A DNA stretch of 64,000 bases, from assembly GCF_023716865.1 (NCBI RefSeq), contig NZ_CP092417.1, positions 5,310,001 through 5,374,000 on the forward strand, read 5' to 3'. The notes under the pieces are model-generated. The model saw only the letters and a program-made list of their open reading frames with translations. It ran no database searches and was not told where the DNA came from. Made by a program: the position numbers and the translations under genes. Numbering within the stretch: the first letter of the stretch is position 1; each line of letters starts with the position of its first letter. The DNA is from Endozoicomonas sp. SCSIO W0465 (GTDB lineage: Bacteria; Pseudomonadota; Gammaproteobacteria; Pseudomonadales; Endozoicomonadaceae). Shown here in pieces: positions 8,908-16,862 of the stretch.

Positions 8908-10339
8908 CTTAAGGTAGACATTAAGCTCCACCCACTGCACAGAAGCCTAATCTTGTACGCCCTGAACAACCATCCCGTGCAGGGTGTTCTCGTTTCGCAT
9001 TATTTCCCCAGAAGTCCAGTAGCTTTTTAATGCATGAGACCAATGACTTTCCTGCATTCATCAACGATGAAATCACATTACCAAACAGGTGAGTCCCACT
9101 TTTCATCACCTTGTGCGTCGAGATTTCCTCAATGCTCCCACTTTCACAGAGGTTCGCCTGTGCAGCATGGGCAAGGTACCTTTTCAACGTCACAACCACA
9201 AAGGACATCAGAATCAGGCTAAACACCAGTGTCGCTGATTTGGTGTTAAAACGATGCCACCCTGAATAGGATTTGATCTCTTTGAAAATCAGCTCTATCT
9301 GCCACCGTAGACGATAGGCCTGGAGCACATCACTCAAGGTGAACTCCACCCGGTTCAGGTTGGTCACAACGAAAACCCACTTCTGTTTTTTGTCATTCCA
9401 GCGGACAACCAAGCGGAATGGCCAGGCTTTGAATCCCGGCCATTCTACATCCAGGTCGAGGCACTGGTCTTTGGGGAAGCCAGACAGTACATCCTTCAGT
9501 TTTTGTCCTTTGTAGCGATTGAGATTCTTGCCATCCTCCCGTACCGCGCTGAGTATCGTCGGGTTGATACTCTGAGGTGCCTTGCAGATAAAAGAACCCT
9601 CCCTGTCATCAATAGCGGCAAAGAGTTCCAGCTCAAAATAACCGGCATCCATTAGCATCAGGATATAGGCCATGGATGTTGGCAGTGGTGGCAGACAGTC
9701 TCTTTCTGAACGGGTATCTTCAGTCAGCTGCACCCGCACCAGGTTGTTGGTGAGAAGATCCATTGTCGTATGAAGCTCGACGGCAGCAGGACTGACCGTT
9801 GAGAACCTGCCGGGAAATGCTTCTTTCAGGGCATCATAGACAGCTTGTGACGAACCGTCCTGAATCAGAATGTGCTCAAACTCTGAAAATGGACTGTCTT
9901 CATCAAACGCCATGACTTTGCGGGAAAATATTTCCAGACACTGCACCCATAGCCACAGGATAAGAGTAGGCAGCGCGTCCTTTTTAGCTTGATTTGCCCA
10001 AGAACGATAAGAGACATTCAGCCCCGTCAACTCGTTAAATTTACGGTGTAGATCCGCCTGGGTATCGCAGTTTCCATCACCAGCGAGGGCATCGATCAGT
10101 GAGAGGATAAAATCCAAAGGACGGATATCTCGCTGTCGTATAGTAAAACCAAGCTGTTCCGCCATACTTAGGAGTTCTGACCGGTCGAAACAGGTCAACA
10201 GTTTTTTTCAACTAATCTACTATTTGCAGTACTCATCTTGTTCAGCCATTGATAATGGTTTCGAAGCTTTATTGTGGCTGTTCAAGGTGGGTTCTGCCGC
10301 CGGAAACGAACCTTTTTTGAGCTTAATGTCTACCCTAAG
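8908..10339 (-). mobile_element. IS4-family insertion sequence
   Basis: The element is 1432 bp. Its ends are CTTAAGGTAGACATTAAGCTC-like inverted repeats with one mismatch. It is flanked by a perfect 10-bp duplication AAGAACCGTT (8898-8907, 10340-10349), in the size range of IS4. It is inserted in the N-terminal domain of repeat gene copy 1, and is the only copy in the window. Confidence 0.93.
8921..10198 (-). CDS. IS4-family transposase
   Basis: This intact 425-residue DDE transposase has the IS4 signature YRLRWQIELIFKEIKSYSGW (Y-(2)-R-(3)-E-(6)-K) near residue 300. The first acidic residue lies in ILIQDGSS and the second in LMDAGYF. The reading frame ends close to the left inverted repeat. 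Its start (MTCFDRSELLSMAEQLG) lies about 140 bp inside the right end. Confidence 0.92.
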   Translation of the reverse strand: MTCFDRSELLSMAEQLGFTIRQRDIRPLDFILSLIDALAGDGNCDTQADLHRKFNELTGLNVSYRSWANQAKKDALPTLILWLWVQCLEIFSRKVMAFDEDSPFSEFEHILIQDGSSQAVYDALKEAFPGRFSTVSPAAVELHTTMDLLTNNLVRVQLTEDTRSERDCLPPLPTSMAYILMLMDAGYFELELFAAIDDREGSFICKAPQSINPTILSAVREDGKNLNRYKGQKLKDVLSGFPKDQCLDLDVEWPGFKAWPFRLVVRWNDKKQKWVFVVTNLNRVEFTLSDVLQAYRLRWQIELIFKEIKSYSGWHRFNTKSATLVFSLILMSFVVVTLKRYLAHAAQANLCESGSIEEISTHKVMKSGTHLFGNVISSLMNAGKSLVSCIKKLLDFWGNNAKREHPARDGCSGRTRLGFCAVGGA

Positions 10340-11604
10340 AAGAACCGTTAAAAACACGGGTACGATTACCAGCATGCTCTTGAAGGGCGAAGGAAGCTCA
10401 AGAACAAAGAAAAACATTAACGAGTTTCTGAGTATTGAAGACCGTGATGTACAAGCAGTAGCATGTTATCCATTTATTACATCCATTTCTGCCATCTGTA
10501 ATGGTAAAGGCTTTCCCAAAGCCGGGGACGTGGACACGCTGCTGAAGCTACCGAGCCTCCAGAAGGAGGGCCGGCTTGACCGGCAACTGCTGAGCTCTAT
10601 TTCTTCTATCTGTCATACTAAAGGCTTTCCCAAAACCGGGGACGTGGACACGCTGCTGAAGCTATCGAGCCTCCAGAAGGATGGCCAGCTTGACCGGCAA
10701 CTGCTGAGCTCCATTTCTTCCATCTGTAATGGAAAAGGCTTTCCCTAAGCCGGGGACGTAGTCACGCTGCTGAAGCTACCGAGCCTCCAAAAGGACGACC
10801 AGCTTGACCGGCAACTGCTGAGCTCCATTTCTTCCATGATGAGTAGCCAGGGCTTTCCCAAAGCCGGGGACGTGGCCACGCTGATGAAGCTACCGAGCCT
10901 CCGGAAGGATGGCCAGCTTGACCGGCAACTGTTGAGCTCCATTTCTTCCATGATGAGTAGCCGGGGCTTTCCCAAAGCCGGGGACGTGGACACGCTGCTG
11001 AAGCTACCAAGCCTCCAGAAGGATGGCCAGCTTGACCGGCAAGTGCTGAGCTCCATTTCTTCCATGATGAATGGCTGGGGCTTTCCCAAAGCCGGGGACG
11101 TGGACACGCTGCTGAAGCTACCAAGCCTCCAGAAGGATGGCCAGCTTGACCGGCAACTGCTGAGCTCCATTTCTTCCATGATGAGAAGCCGGGGCTTTCC
11201 CAAAACCGGGGATATAAACACGCTGCTGAAGCTACCAGACCTCCGGAAGGATGGCCAGCTTGACCGGCAACTGCTGAGCTCCATTTCTTCCATGATGAAT
11301 GGCCGGGGCTTTCCCAAAGCCGGGGACGTGGACACGCTGCTGAAGCTACCGAGCCTCCAGAAGGATGGCCAGCTTGACCGGCAACTGCTGAGCTCCATTT
11401 CTTCCATCTGTTATAGTAAAGGCTTTCCGAACGAGAATTTAATTTCACGAATTATAGAATCTATAGGTCTCAAGAATCTGGAACTACCAGAATATATTGA
11501 TGAACTCCTTTCATCGGAGAATTTTGTTATCGATGAAAACTTCTGGGAGTCACTTTCATTAGATGAAATAATCTGACTCTTATCAAAAATCATTTATTTA
11601 TAGG

Positions 11605-11787
11605 AAGCTGGGGTCAGGAAGCTGGGTCCATTAAGTCTTTCTTTTTGAATATGCAAGATTCATGGCACAAGACAGGTTTTGATCTTTGGCGTTGATTTCA
11701 AGGTTCAAGACTCAACGTAAGAATTCCTGATTGTCCAGCTGAAATTTCAAACGTCTAATGACTTTCAAAAGGAAAGACCCCACCAGT
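11605..11787. repeat. Recurring ~170-bp spacer element with inverted ends, copy 1
   Basis: The unit begins with AGCTGGGGTCA and GTCTTTCTTTTTGAA and ends with TTCAAAAGGAAAGACC and CCACCAG, so its ends are inverted copies of each other. The centre (ATATGCAAGATTCATGGC... GACTTTC) carries no ORF. The same unit lies at 15070-15246, 21453-21616, 25303-25359 (end only) and 31117-31254 plus 35342-35366. It behaves like a MITE or REPIN and is the landing site for IS1111 and IS630 in this window. In this copy the junction reads AGACCCCACC, lacking CTGA relative to the others. Confidence 0.75.
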
Positions 11788-11789
11788 TC

Positions 11790-11985
11790 GTCATCAGAAA
11801 TTATGAATACACCGGTTGTCAGGTTAGATCTTCTGACGTGTATTCGTCGGGAGTCGCTGCCCGAAAAAACCTGACCATCGCTAACGTCATGGCCTGAGTT
11901 GTGACGGTAATTCGATCATTAATGAACTAAAAGGCTGTTACCTGTGTCTGAGCTGGCACGGTTTAATGAATAAAGTTTATACATA
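11790..11985 (+). promoter_or_regulatory. Conserved structured leader of repeat gene copy 2
   Basis: Hairpin A pairs GAATACAC (11805-11812) with GTGTATTC (11838-11845), continued inside by GTCAG (11818-11822) with CTGAC (11833-11837). Alternative B pairs GTCAGGTT (11818-11825) with AACCTGAC (11869-11876) and cannot form together with the inner part of A. Hairpin C is TCGGG (11847-11851) with CCCGA (11860-11864). Hairpin D is CGTCA (11885-11889) with TGACG (11902-11906). No clear Shine-Dalgarno precedes the ATG at 11986. A TATAAT lies just inside the gene (11998-12003). Confidence 0.6.
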
Positions 11986-14900
11986 ATGATCCCACTCTAT
12001 AATGAATCAGGTCTGGCGACGGGGAGAGCGAATTCCACAGGATTACCTTCTGGTAGTGATCACACAACACCATCCAGACCATCCAGACCATCAAGCTCTT
12101 TCTATTCAGGTCGGTACGTATCAAGACAAGAACCCATTGGGAGCAGCCTCCCAACCATCGATAATTATGAGCCCCCTAAAGAAAAAATATCTTTAAAGAG
12201 AAATGTTTCTCACATTGAAGATGCAGTACAGGATGAAAAATTAAAAAGAAAACGACCGGATCGTGAAAATAGGTATCAACAAGATTCATTGATAGCGACT
12301 TTAGATCAATTAAAGGGCCTTTGCCAGGAACGCAAAATCACCGTCAAACCAACGCTGGATAAGCTGGTTAATTCTTGCCCGAATGAGTCGAAAGTCCAAC
12401 TGGTATCCAAACTTGGCATTTATTTTAGTAGTGTGGAAAGAACCGTTAAAAACACGGGTACGATTACCAGCATGCTCTTGAAGGGCGAAGGAAGCTCAAG
12501 AACAAAGAAAAACATTAACGAGTTTCTGAGTATTGAAGACCGTGATGTACAAGCAATAGCATGTTATCCATTTATTACATCCATTTCTTCCATCTGTAAT
12601 GGTAAAGGCTTCCCAAAAGCCGGGGACGTGGACACGCTGCTGAAGCTACCGAGCCTCCAGAAGGATGGCCAGCCTGACCGGCAACTGCTGAGCTCCATTT
12701 CTTCCATGATGAGTAGCCGGGGCTTTCCCAAAGCCGGGGACGTGGACGCGCTACTGAAGCTACCGAGCCTCCAGAAGGATGGCCAGCCTGACCGGCAACT
12801 GCTGAGCTCCATTTCTTCCATCTGTAATGGTAAAGGTTTTCCCAAAGCCGGGGACGTGGACACGCTGCTGAAGCTACCAAGCCTCCAGAAGGATGGCCAG
12901 CTTGACCGGCAACTGCTGAGCTCCATTTCTTCCATGATGAGTAGACGGGGCTTTCCCAAAGCCGGGGACGTGGACACGCTGCTGAAGCTACCGAGCCTCC
13001 AGAAGGATGGTCAGCTTGACCGGCAACTACTGAGTTCCATTTCTTCTATCTGTAATGGTAAAGGCTTTCCCAAAGCCGGGGACGTGGACACGCTGCTGAA
13101 GCTACTGAGCCTCCAGAAGGATGGCCAGCTTGACCGGCAACTGCTGAGCTCCATTTCTTCCATCTGTAATGGTAAAGGCTTTCCCAAAGCCGGGGACGTG
13201 GACACGCTGCTGAAGCTACCTAGCCTCCAGAAGGATGGCCAGCCTGACCGGCAACTGCTGAGTTCCATTTCTTCCATCTGTAATGGTAAAGGCTTTCCCA
13301 AAGTCGGGGACGTGGACACGCTGCTGAAGCTACCGAGCCTCCAGAAGGATGGCCAGCTTGACCGGCAACTGCTGAGCTCCATTTCTTCCATCTGTCATGG
13401 TAAAGGCTTTCCCAAAGCCGGGGACGTGGACACGCTGCTGAAGCTATCGAGCCTCCGGAAGGATGGGCAGCTTGACCGGCAACTGCTGAGATCCATTTCT
13501 TCCATCTGTAATGGTAAAGGCTTTCCCAAAGCCGGGGACGTGGACACGCTGCTGAAGCTACCGAGCCTCCAGAAGGATGGCCAGATTGACCGGCAACTGC
13601 TGAGTTCCATTTCTTCCATGATGAGTAGCCGGGGCTTTCCCAAAGCCGGGGACGTGGACACGCTGCTGAAGCTACCGAGCCTCCAGAAGAATGGCCAGCT
13701 TGACTGGCAACTGCTGAGCTCCATTTCTTGCATGATGAGTGGCCGGGGCTTTCCCAAAGCCGGGGACGTGGATACGCTGCTGAAGCTACCAAGCCTCCAG
13801 AAGGATGGCCAGCTTGACCGGCAACTGCTGAGCTCCATTTCTTCCATCTGTAATGGTAAAGGTTTTCCCAAAGCCGGGGACGTGAACACGCTGCTGAAGC
13901 TATCGAGCCTCCGGAAGGATGGGCAGCTTGACCGGCAATTGCTGAGCTCCATTTCTTCCATGATGAGTTACCGGGGCTTTCCCAAAGCCGGGGACGTGGA
14001 TACGCTGCTGAAGCTACCGAACCTCCAGAAGGATGGCCAGCTTGACCGGCAACTGCTGAGATCCATTTCTTCCATCTGTCATGGTAAAGGCTTTCCCAAA
14101 GCTGAGGACGTGGACACGCTGCTGAAGCTACCGAGCCTCCAGAAGGATGGCCAGCTTGACCGGCAACTGCTGAGCTCCATTTCTTCCATGATGAATAGCC
14201 GGGGCTTTCCCAAAGCCGGGGACGTGGACACGCTGCTGAAGCTACCGAGCCTCCGGAAGGATGGCCAGCTTGACCGGCAATTGCTGAGCTCCATTTCTTC
14301 CATGATGAGTAGCCGGGGCTTTCCCAAAGCCGGGGAAGTGGACACGCTGCTGAAGCTACCGAGCCTCCAGAGGGATGGTCAGCTTGACCGGCAACTGCTG
14401 AGCTCCATTTCTTCCATCTGTCATGGTAAAGGCTTTCCCAAAGCTGAGGACGTGGACACGCTGCTGAAGCTACCGAGCCTCCAGAAGGATGGCCAGCTTG
14501 ACCGGCAACTGCTGAGCTCCATTTCTTCCATGATGAGTAGCCGGGGCTTTCCCAAAGCCGGGGACGTGGACACGCTGCTGAAGCTACCGAGCCTCCAGAA
14601 GGATGGCGAGCTTGACCGGCAACTGCTGAGTTCCATTTCTTCCATGATGAGTAGCCGGGGCTTTCCCAAAGCCGGGGACGTGGACACGCTGCTGAAGCTA
14701 CCGAGCCTCCAGAGGGATGGTCAGCTTGACCGGCAACTGCTGAGCTCTATTTCTTCCATCTGTCATGGTAAAGGCTTTCCCGAAGCCGGGGACGTGGACA
14801 CGCTGCTGAAGCTACCGAGCCTCCAGAAGGATGGCCAGCTTGACCGGCAACTGCTGAGATCCATTTCTTCCATCTGTTATAGTAAAGGCTTTCCGAACGA

Positions 14901-15042
14901 GAATTTAATTTCACGAATTATAGAATCTATAGGTCTCAATAATCTGGAACTACCAGAATATATTGATGAACTCCTTTCATCAGAGAATTTTGTTATCGAT
15001 GAAAACTTTTGGGAGTCACTTTCATTAGATGAAATAATCTGA
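11986..15042 (+). CDS. 38-residue tandem repeat protein, copy 2 (20 repeats, intact, longest)
   Basis: This protein of 1018 residues is exactly 208 + 20 x 38 + 50. Residues 1-60 are rich in Ser, Thr, Gly and Pro. Residues 85-92 (KLKRKRPD) look like a nuclear localisation signal. Residues 100-208 are helical and end in a degenerate repeat. The repeat consensus runs FPKAGDVDTLLKLPSLQ, KDGQLDRQLLSSISS, then a variable hexapeptide such as ICNGKG or MMSSRG. The variable residue pairs in order are SS, NG, SR, NG, NG, NG, HG, NG, SS, SG, NG, SY, HG, NS, SS, HG, SS, SS, HG, YS. The tail contains EYIDELLSSENF and DENFWESLSLDEII, acidic and hydrophobic like activation domains. I do not recognise the family. 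The resemblance to TAL effectors is in layout, not sequence. There are no membrane segments. Confidence 0.9.
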   Translation: MIPLYNESGLATGRANSTGLPSGSDHTTPSRPSRPSSSFYSGRYVSRQEPIGSSLPTIDNYEPPKEKISLKRNVSHIEDAVQDEKLKRKRPDRENRYQQDSLIATLDQLKGLCQERKITVKPTLDKLVNSCPNESKVQLVSKLGIYFSSVERTVKNTGTITSMLLKGEGSSRTKKNINEFLSIEDRDVQAIACYPFITSISSICNGKGFPKAGDVDTLLKLPSLQKDGQPDRQLLSSISSMMSSRGFPKAGDVDALLKLPSLQKDGQPDRQLLSSISSICNGKGFPKAGDVDTLLKLPSLQKDGQLDRQLLSSISSMMSRRGFPKAGDVDTLLKLPSLQKDGQLDRQLLSSISSICNGKGFPKAGDVDTLLKLLSLQKDGQLDRQLLSSISSICNGKGFPKAGDVDTLLKLPSLQKDGQPDRQLLSSISSICNGKGFPKVGDVDTLLKLPSLQKDGQLDRQLLSSISSICHGKGFPKAGDVDTLLKLSSLRKDGQLDRQLLRSISSICNGKGFPKAGDVDTLLKLPSLQKDGQIDRQLLSSISSMMSSRGFPKAGDVDTLLKLPSLQKNGQLDWQLLSSISCMMSGRGFPKAGDVDTLLKLPSLQKDGQLDRQLLSSISSICNGKGFPKAGDVNTLLKLSSLRKDGQLDRQLLSSISSMMSYRGFPKAGDVDTLLKLPNLQKDGQLDRQLLRSISSICHGKGFPKAEDVDTLLKLPSLQKDGQLDRQLLSSISSMMNSRGFPKAGDVDTLLKLPSLRKDGQLDRQLLSSISSMMSSRGFPKAGEVDTLLKLPSLQRDGQLDRQLLSSISSICHGKGFPKAEDVDTLLKLPSLQKDGQLDRQLLSSISSMMSSRGFPKAGDVDTLLKLPSLQKDGELDRQLLSSISSMMSSRGFPKAGDVDTLLKLPSLQRDGQLDRQLLSSISSICHGKGFPEAGDVDTLLKLPSLQKDGQLDRQLLRSISSICYSKGFPNENLISRIIESIGLNNLELPEYIDELLSSENFVIDENFWESLSLDEII

Positions 15043-15069
15043 CTCTTATCAAAAATCATTTATTTATAG

Positions 15070-15246
15070 GAAGCTGGGGTCAGGAAGCTGGGTCCATTAA
15101 GTCTTTCTTTTTGAATATGCAAGATTCATGGCCCAAGACAGGTCTTGATCTTTGGCGTTGATTTCAAGGTTCAAGACTCAACGTAAGAATTCCTGATTGT
15201 CCAGCTGAAATTTCAAACGTCTAATGACTTTCAAAAGGAAAGACCT
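15070..15246. repeat. Recurring ~170-bp spacer element, copy 2 (split by IS1111)
   Basis: It has the same unit as at 11605-11787. It ends at GAAAGACCT (15246), where the IS1111 element begins. Its right remnant GACCCCACCAG resumes at 16708. The original site was therefore AGACCT/GACCCCACC. Confidence 0.75.
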
Positions 15247-15343
15247 AATGGAATGGTCCGCCCCGCTCCCAAAACGGCTTCAAATGAGCCAAGATAGAAT
15301 GAGTTTTGCGGAACATCATTCAGAATAAGAAACGGAGCGAACC

Positions 15344-16396
15344 ATGAGCAAGCATAACAAATCAGGAGTGAGCCAGAAAGGTCAAGTTGTTTTTCTCGGA
15401 ATTGATCTGAGCAAAAAAAGTTTCCAGCTGCACGGCGTTGATGCCAAAGGCAATGTGGTCATCAAAAAGAAACTTAACCGTAAGGCGCTTTTACCTTTTA
15501 TTGCTAACTTACCTGAATGTGCTGTCGGCATTGAAGCCTGCGGCGGTTCGCACTACTGGTGTCGTGAGTTTACCGAGCTGGGGCATGACGTTAACATTAT
15601 GGCTCCCCAGTTCGTGAAGCCATACGTCAAGTGAAACAAGAATGACGCTGCTGATGCTGAAGCAATCTGTGAGGCAATGCAACGCCCCAGCATGCGGTTT
15701 GTACCAACCAAAACTATTGAGCAGCAGGATATCCAGAGCCTGCATAGAATACGCAGCCAGGCAGTGGCCAGAAGAATAGCGTTGGGTAACCAGATCAGGG
15801 GTTTATTAATGGAGTACGGAGTCATTATTCCAAAGGGAATATCCTATATCCGTAAACAGATCCCACTGGTTCTGGAAGATGCTGAAAACGGTTTAACAGT
15901 ACTGTTTCGTGAACTCCTCAATGAACTGTATGAAGAAATGGCACATCTGGATAAGCGAATTGGAAAGCTTGAGCAAAAGCTCGAAACCATTGCAGCCAAT
16001 AATGAAGCTTGCAAACTTTTGCTAACCATACCCGGCATTGGGTTGCTCAGTGCTACGGCGCTTTTTGCTGCGATTGGTGATATATCAGCATTTAAAAATG
16101 GCCGTGAAATGGCGGCCTGGCTGGGACTAGTGCCCAAGCAGGCGTCTACTGGTGGAGTGCCTACCTTACTGGGGATCAGTAAACGGGGCGATACCTATTT
16201 GCGAACCCTGCTGATACACGGAGGCAGAACCGTTGTCAGGGTAGCCGATAAACACGACGATCGACGTAATAATTGGATTAAAGAGCTTGACCAGCGCAGG
16301 GGCTAGAATATATCAGCGGTGGCTGTTGCCAATAAAAATGCTCGCATTGCCTGGGCTGTGTTAACCAAAAAAGAGCCATACAAGGCAGCAGCATAA
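15344..16396 (+). pseudogene. IS1111/IS110-family transposase with two nonsense codons
   Basis: The frame codes for a DEDD transposase: N-terminal RuvC-like domain (VVFLGIDLSKKSFQLHGVDAKG, later NKNDAADAEAICEA) and C-terminal Tnp20 domain (LLTIPGIGLLSATALFAAIGD, GISKRGDTYLRTLLIHGGR). Codon 97 is TGA (15632-15634), where copy 2 has TCA. A TAG at 16304-16306 interrupts the conserved end, which resumes as NISAVAVANKNARIAWAVLTKKEPYKAAA and stops at 16396. It cannot make full transposase but could be moved by another copy acting in trans. Confidence 0.9.
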
Positions 16397-16689
16397 GCAT
16401 AGCCATTAAACTATTAAACATCTGTCGTTAGACAGGAAAAGCAAAAGCGGTTAATCAGTGCAAGAAGCCTGCAACGAGTTGCGTAGATAAAGTTCAAATG
16501 ATGGCATAAAAGGTAAGACCTGCACTCCCTTGAACCTGACTGGGGTCAGGGCCCATAGAGGCCGAAGACCTGATGAGGCGGGAGTGAGCGGATTCCATCA
16601 GGGCCAGAGGCATTGAGACCTCACCCCAAAGGCCGGATATATGGAAGCATTACTCTTTAACGTCATGATGGAAAACTTTTCCTTGCAAT
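16397..16689 (+). ncRNA. Candidate IS1111 guide (seek/bridge) RNA region
   Basis: IS110-family elements encode a non-coding RNA that pairs with target and donor DNA; in the IS1111 group it lies downstream of the transposase. This 293-bp stretch has no ORF. It contains TGGGGTCAGG (16541-16550), the exact complement of CCTGACCCCA, which spans the insertion point AGACCT/GACCCCACC. It also contains AGACCTGA (16566-16573), identical to the target top strand and so able to pair with the bottom strand. ATTCCAT (16592-16598) is complementary to ATGGAAT in the left end and may be a donor guide. RNA limits are unknown. Confidence 0.55.
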
Positions 16690-16723
16690 GCGGGGCGGAC
16701 CATATATGACCCCACCAGTTCGG

Positions 16724-16862
16724 TCGGGAGTCACTGCCCGAAAAAACCTGACCATCGCTACCGTCATGGCCTGAGTTGTGACGGTAATTCGATCATTAAT
16801 GAACTAAAAGGCTGTTTCCTGTGTCTGAGCTGCCACGGTTTAATGAATAAAGTTTATAAATA
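16724..16862 (+). promoter_or_regulatory. Truncated leader of repeat gene copy 3
   Basis: Only the distal part of the conserved leader is present. It starts at TCGGG of hairpin C, directly after CCACCAGTTCGG. Hairpin A is missing, so the alternative pairing of GTCAGGTT cannot occur. Hairpin D is the best version here: ACCGTCA with TGACGGT, 7 bp. The gene should be expressed differently from copies with the full leader if hairpin A matters. Confidence 0.55.

Larger units (their letters stand above)
6840..11576 (+). pseudogene. 38-residue repeat protein, copy 1 (broken by two IS and a stop codon)
   Basis: The gene survives in three pieces: 6840-7035 (N-terminus), 8652-8907 (rest of the N-terminal domain) and 10350-11576 (repeats and tail). 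An IS66 element flanked by AAAATATC and an IS4 element flanked by AAGAACCGTT interrupt it. Removing them and one copy of each duplication restores a continuous frame, except for TAA at 10746-10748, where the repeats normally read AAA (Lys of FPK). Eight 38-residue repeats remain, followed by the usual tail. The repeats are still nearly identical to those of intact copies, so decay is recent or the copy is still refreshed by recombination. It could act as a donor of repeats. Confidence 0.9.
15247..16707 (+). mobile_element. IS1111-group (IS110 family) insertion sequence, copy 1
   Basis: The element is 1461 bp, with subterminal inverted repeats ATGGTCCGCCCCGC (15253-15266) and GCGGGGCGGACCAT (16690-16703), set 6 and 4 nt in from the ends. 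No target duplication is seen. Subterminal repeats and a long non-coding right end (about 310 bp) fit the IS1111 subgroup. It sits in the spacer element at AGACCT/GACCCC, the same site as copies 2 and 3. Confidence 0.88.

Noticed and set aside
11998..12003. Perfect TATAAT just inside the repeat genes as the main promoter
   Set aside because: Transcription from it would start inside the coding region, with no later in-frame start codon to make the conserved N-terminus. It could still serve as a minor or antisense signal.
12002..12196. Overlapping frame MNQVWRRG... at the start of each repeat gene
   Set aside because: It is present in several copies only because the DNA is conserved. Small indels (RPS triplets) keep both frames. 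It ends where the main protein continues, and its start lies inside the main frame without a ribosome site.
12585..14890. CRISPR-like array
   Set aside because: The 114-bp units are directly adjacent, coding, and contain no unique spacers; there are no cas genes nearby.
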